Below, piece after piece: positions 63,669-64,000 of a stretch of 64,000 nucleotides of DNA. The position numbers and the translations under genes are program-made. Position 1 is the first letter of the stretch, and every line of letters begins with the position of its first letter. This DNA is from Flavobacterium difficile (lineage in GTDB: Bacteria; Bacteroidota; Bacteroidia; Flavobacteriales; Flavobacteriaceae). The DNA lies in NCBI RefSeq assembly GCF_011392115.1, contig NZ_JAAJBT010000005.1, forward strand, positions 124,001 to 188,000, written 5' to 3'. Below the pieces are notes generated by a model. It ran no database searches. It saw only the letters and a list, made by a program, of their open reading frames with translations, and had not been told where the DNA came from.

Positions 63669-63779
63669 CCCCCGAAGGGGAAAACTGGATGGTAAATGTT
63701 TCTAAATAAAATAAATTATAATAAAATATAAAACCCTATTGACCCCTAATAGGTATTCCCCTTTGGGGGCTAGGGGGCT
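63659..63779. repeat. 121-bp element with 24-bp imperfect inverted arms
   Basis: The arms (63659-63682 and 63756-63779) match in 22 of 24 positions as inverted repeats built on ccccctaac / ccccgaagggg. Each arm can also fold on itself (cccc-gaa-gggg). The AT-rich centre holds cctatt...aatagg (63735-63753). The left arm supplies the hemF stop and the right arm ends 4 bases before hemB. Confidence 0.8.
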
Positions 63780-63783
63780 TATT

Positions 63784-64000
63784 ATGTTTCCATTACAAAG
63801 AGGGCGTCGTTTAAGAGTAAACGAATCCATAAGAAGTTTAGTTCGCGAAACCACATTAAGTCCGAGTGATTTTATGTTTCCGATGTTTATTGCAGAAGGC
63901 GAAAACGTAAAAGTAGAAATTCCATCTATGGTTGGCATTTACCGTCGTTCTATTGATTTAACGGTGGAAGAAGTAAAAGAATTGTTCGCTTTAGGCATTC
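63784..64000 (+). CDS. hemB: Porphobilinogen synthase (delta-aminolevulinic acid dehydratase), 3' end outside window
   Basis: The ATG at 63784 opens a frame with no stop to the window end (72 codons). FPLQRGRRLRVNESIRSLVRET, SPSDFMFPMFIAEGENV and IPSMVGIYRRSIDL are the N-terminal arm and first strand of HemB. It condenses two ALA into porphobilinogen. Catalytic lysines lie beyond the window. It completes the hem operon in which only hemL is missing. Confidence 0.93.
   Translation, partial: MFPLQRGRRLRVNESIRSLVRETTLSPSDFMFPMFIAEGENVKVEIPSMVGIYRRSIDLTVEEVKELFALGI

Overview
The window looks like a stretch of core chromosome from a Flavobacteriaceae member, most likely Flavobacterium or a close relative. 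The evidence is very low G+C, type IX secretion (T9SS) C-terminal sorting domains, -7 promoter boxes of the Bacteroidetes form TAnnTTTG, few visible Shine-Dalgarno sites, and lineage-typical families (DUF3098, DUF4271, DUF4296, DUF3050, a long-tailed ribosomal protein S16). I see no insertion sequence, prophage, integrase, plasmid gene, CRISPR array or rRNA. There is one tRNA gene (Ser-GGA).

Layout. 1-4.5 kb: end of a bacilliredoxin gene, an NAD-dependent epimerase-like reductase, asnS and rpoN. 4.6-10 kb: a PAP2-like membrane protein facing a leftward group (LuxE-like acyl-protein synthetase, TatD nuclease, PlsB-like acyltransferase, asparaginase, tRNA-Ser, outer-membrane barrel). 10-15 kb: three T9SS cargo genes, one of them almost only a sorting domain, and an outer-membrane protein divergent from gdhA (15.3 kb). 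16.8-25.4 kb: leftward housekeeping genes (HD phosphohydrolase, acyl-ACP desaturase, PlsC, frr, pyrH, patatin; then truB, uppP, DUF3098, ftsX). 25.5-34.3 kb: a secreted WG-repeat protein and a MORN-like protein, leuS, two tandem paralogous outer-membrane proteins, and a zinc metallopeptidase. 34.4-44.8 kb: Lrp regulator, saccharopine dehydrogenase family, DUF423, pckA, a HemD-like protein with DUF4271, glycosyltransferase, dihydroorotase, lipoprotein, DUF3050 and glutaryl-CoA dehydrogenase. 45-48.6 kb: a C39-peptidase ABC exporter with its HlyD partner. 48.6-54 kb: trmN6, rimM, rpsP, M20 peptidase, metallophosphoesterase and enoyl-CoA hydratase.

The last 10 kb is a heme locus read outward from one control region at about 58.1 kb. 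Leftward: AraC-type regulator, hemH, hemJ, histidine kinase, enoyl-CoA hydratase. Rightward: hemA, hemC, hemD, hemE, an unknown two-helix membrane protein, hemF and hemB, which runs off the window. Together these cover the C5 route from glutamyl-tRNA to heme except GSA aminomutase (hemL).

No gene cluster here is clearly a new defence or biosynthetic system. The least-explained signals are: (1) short tandem repeats of several unrelated families that begin at or inside stop codons; (2) a 121-bp element with 24-bp inverted arms that fills the hemF-hemB junction and supplies the hemF stop codon; (3) two tandem paralogous outer-membrane genes each preceded by a related terminator whose stem shows a compensatory base change; (4) a C39 exporter pair with no visible substrate peptide; and (5) an operator-like inverted repeat between the AraC gene and hemA. 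All functional calls come from reading translated sequence and recalling family motifs; no database search was run.
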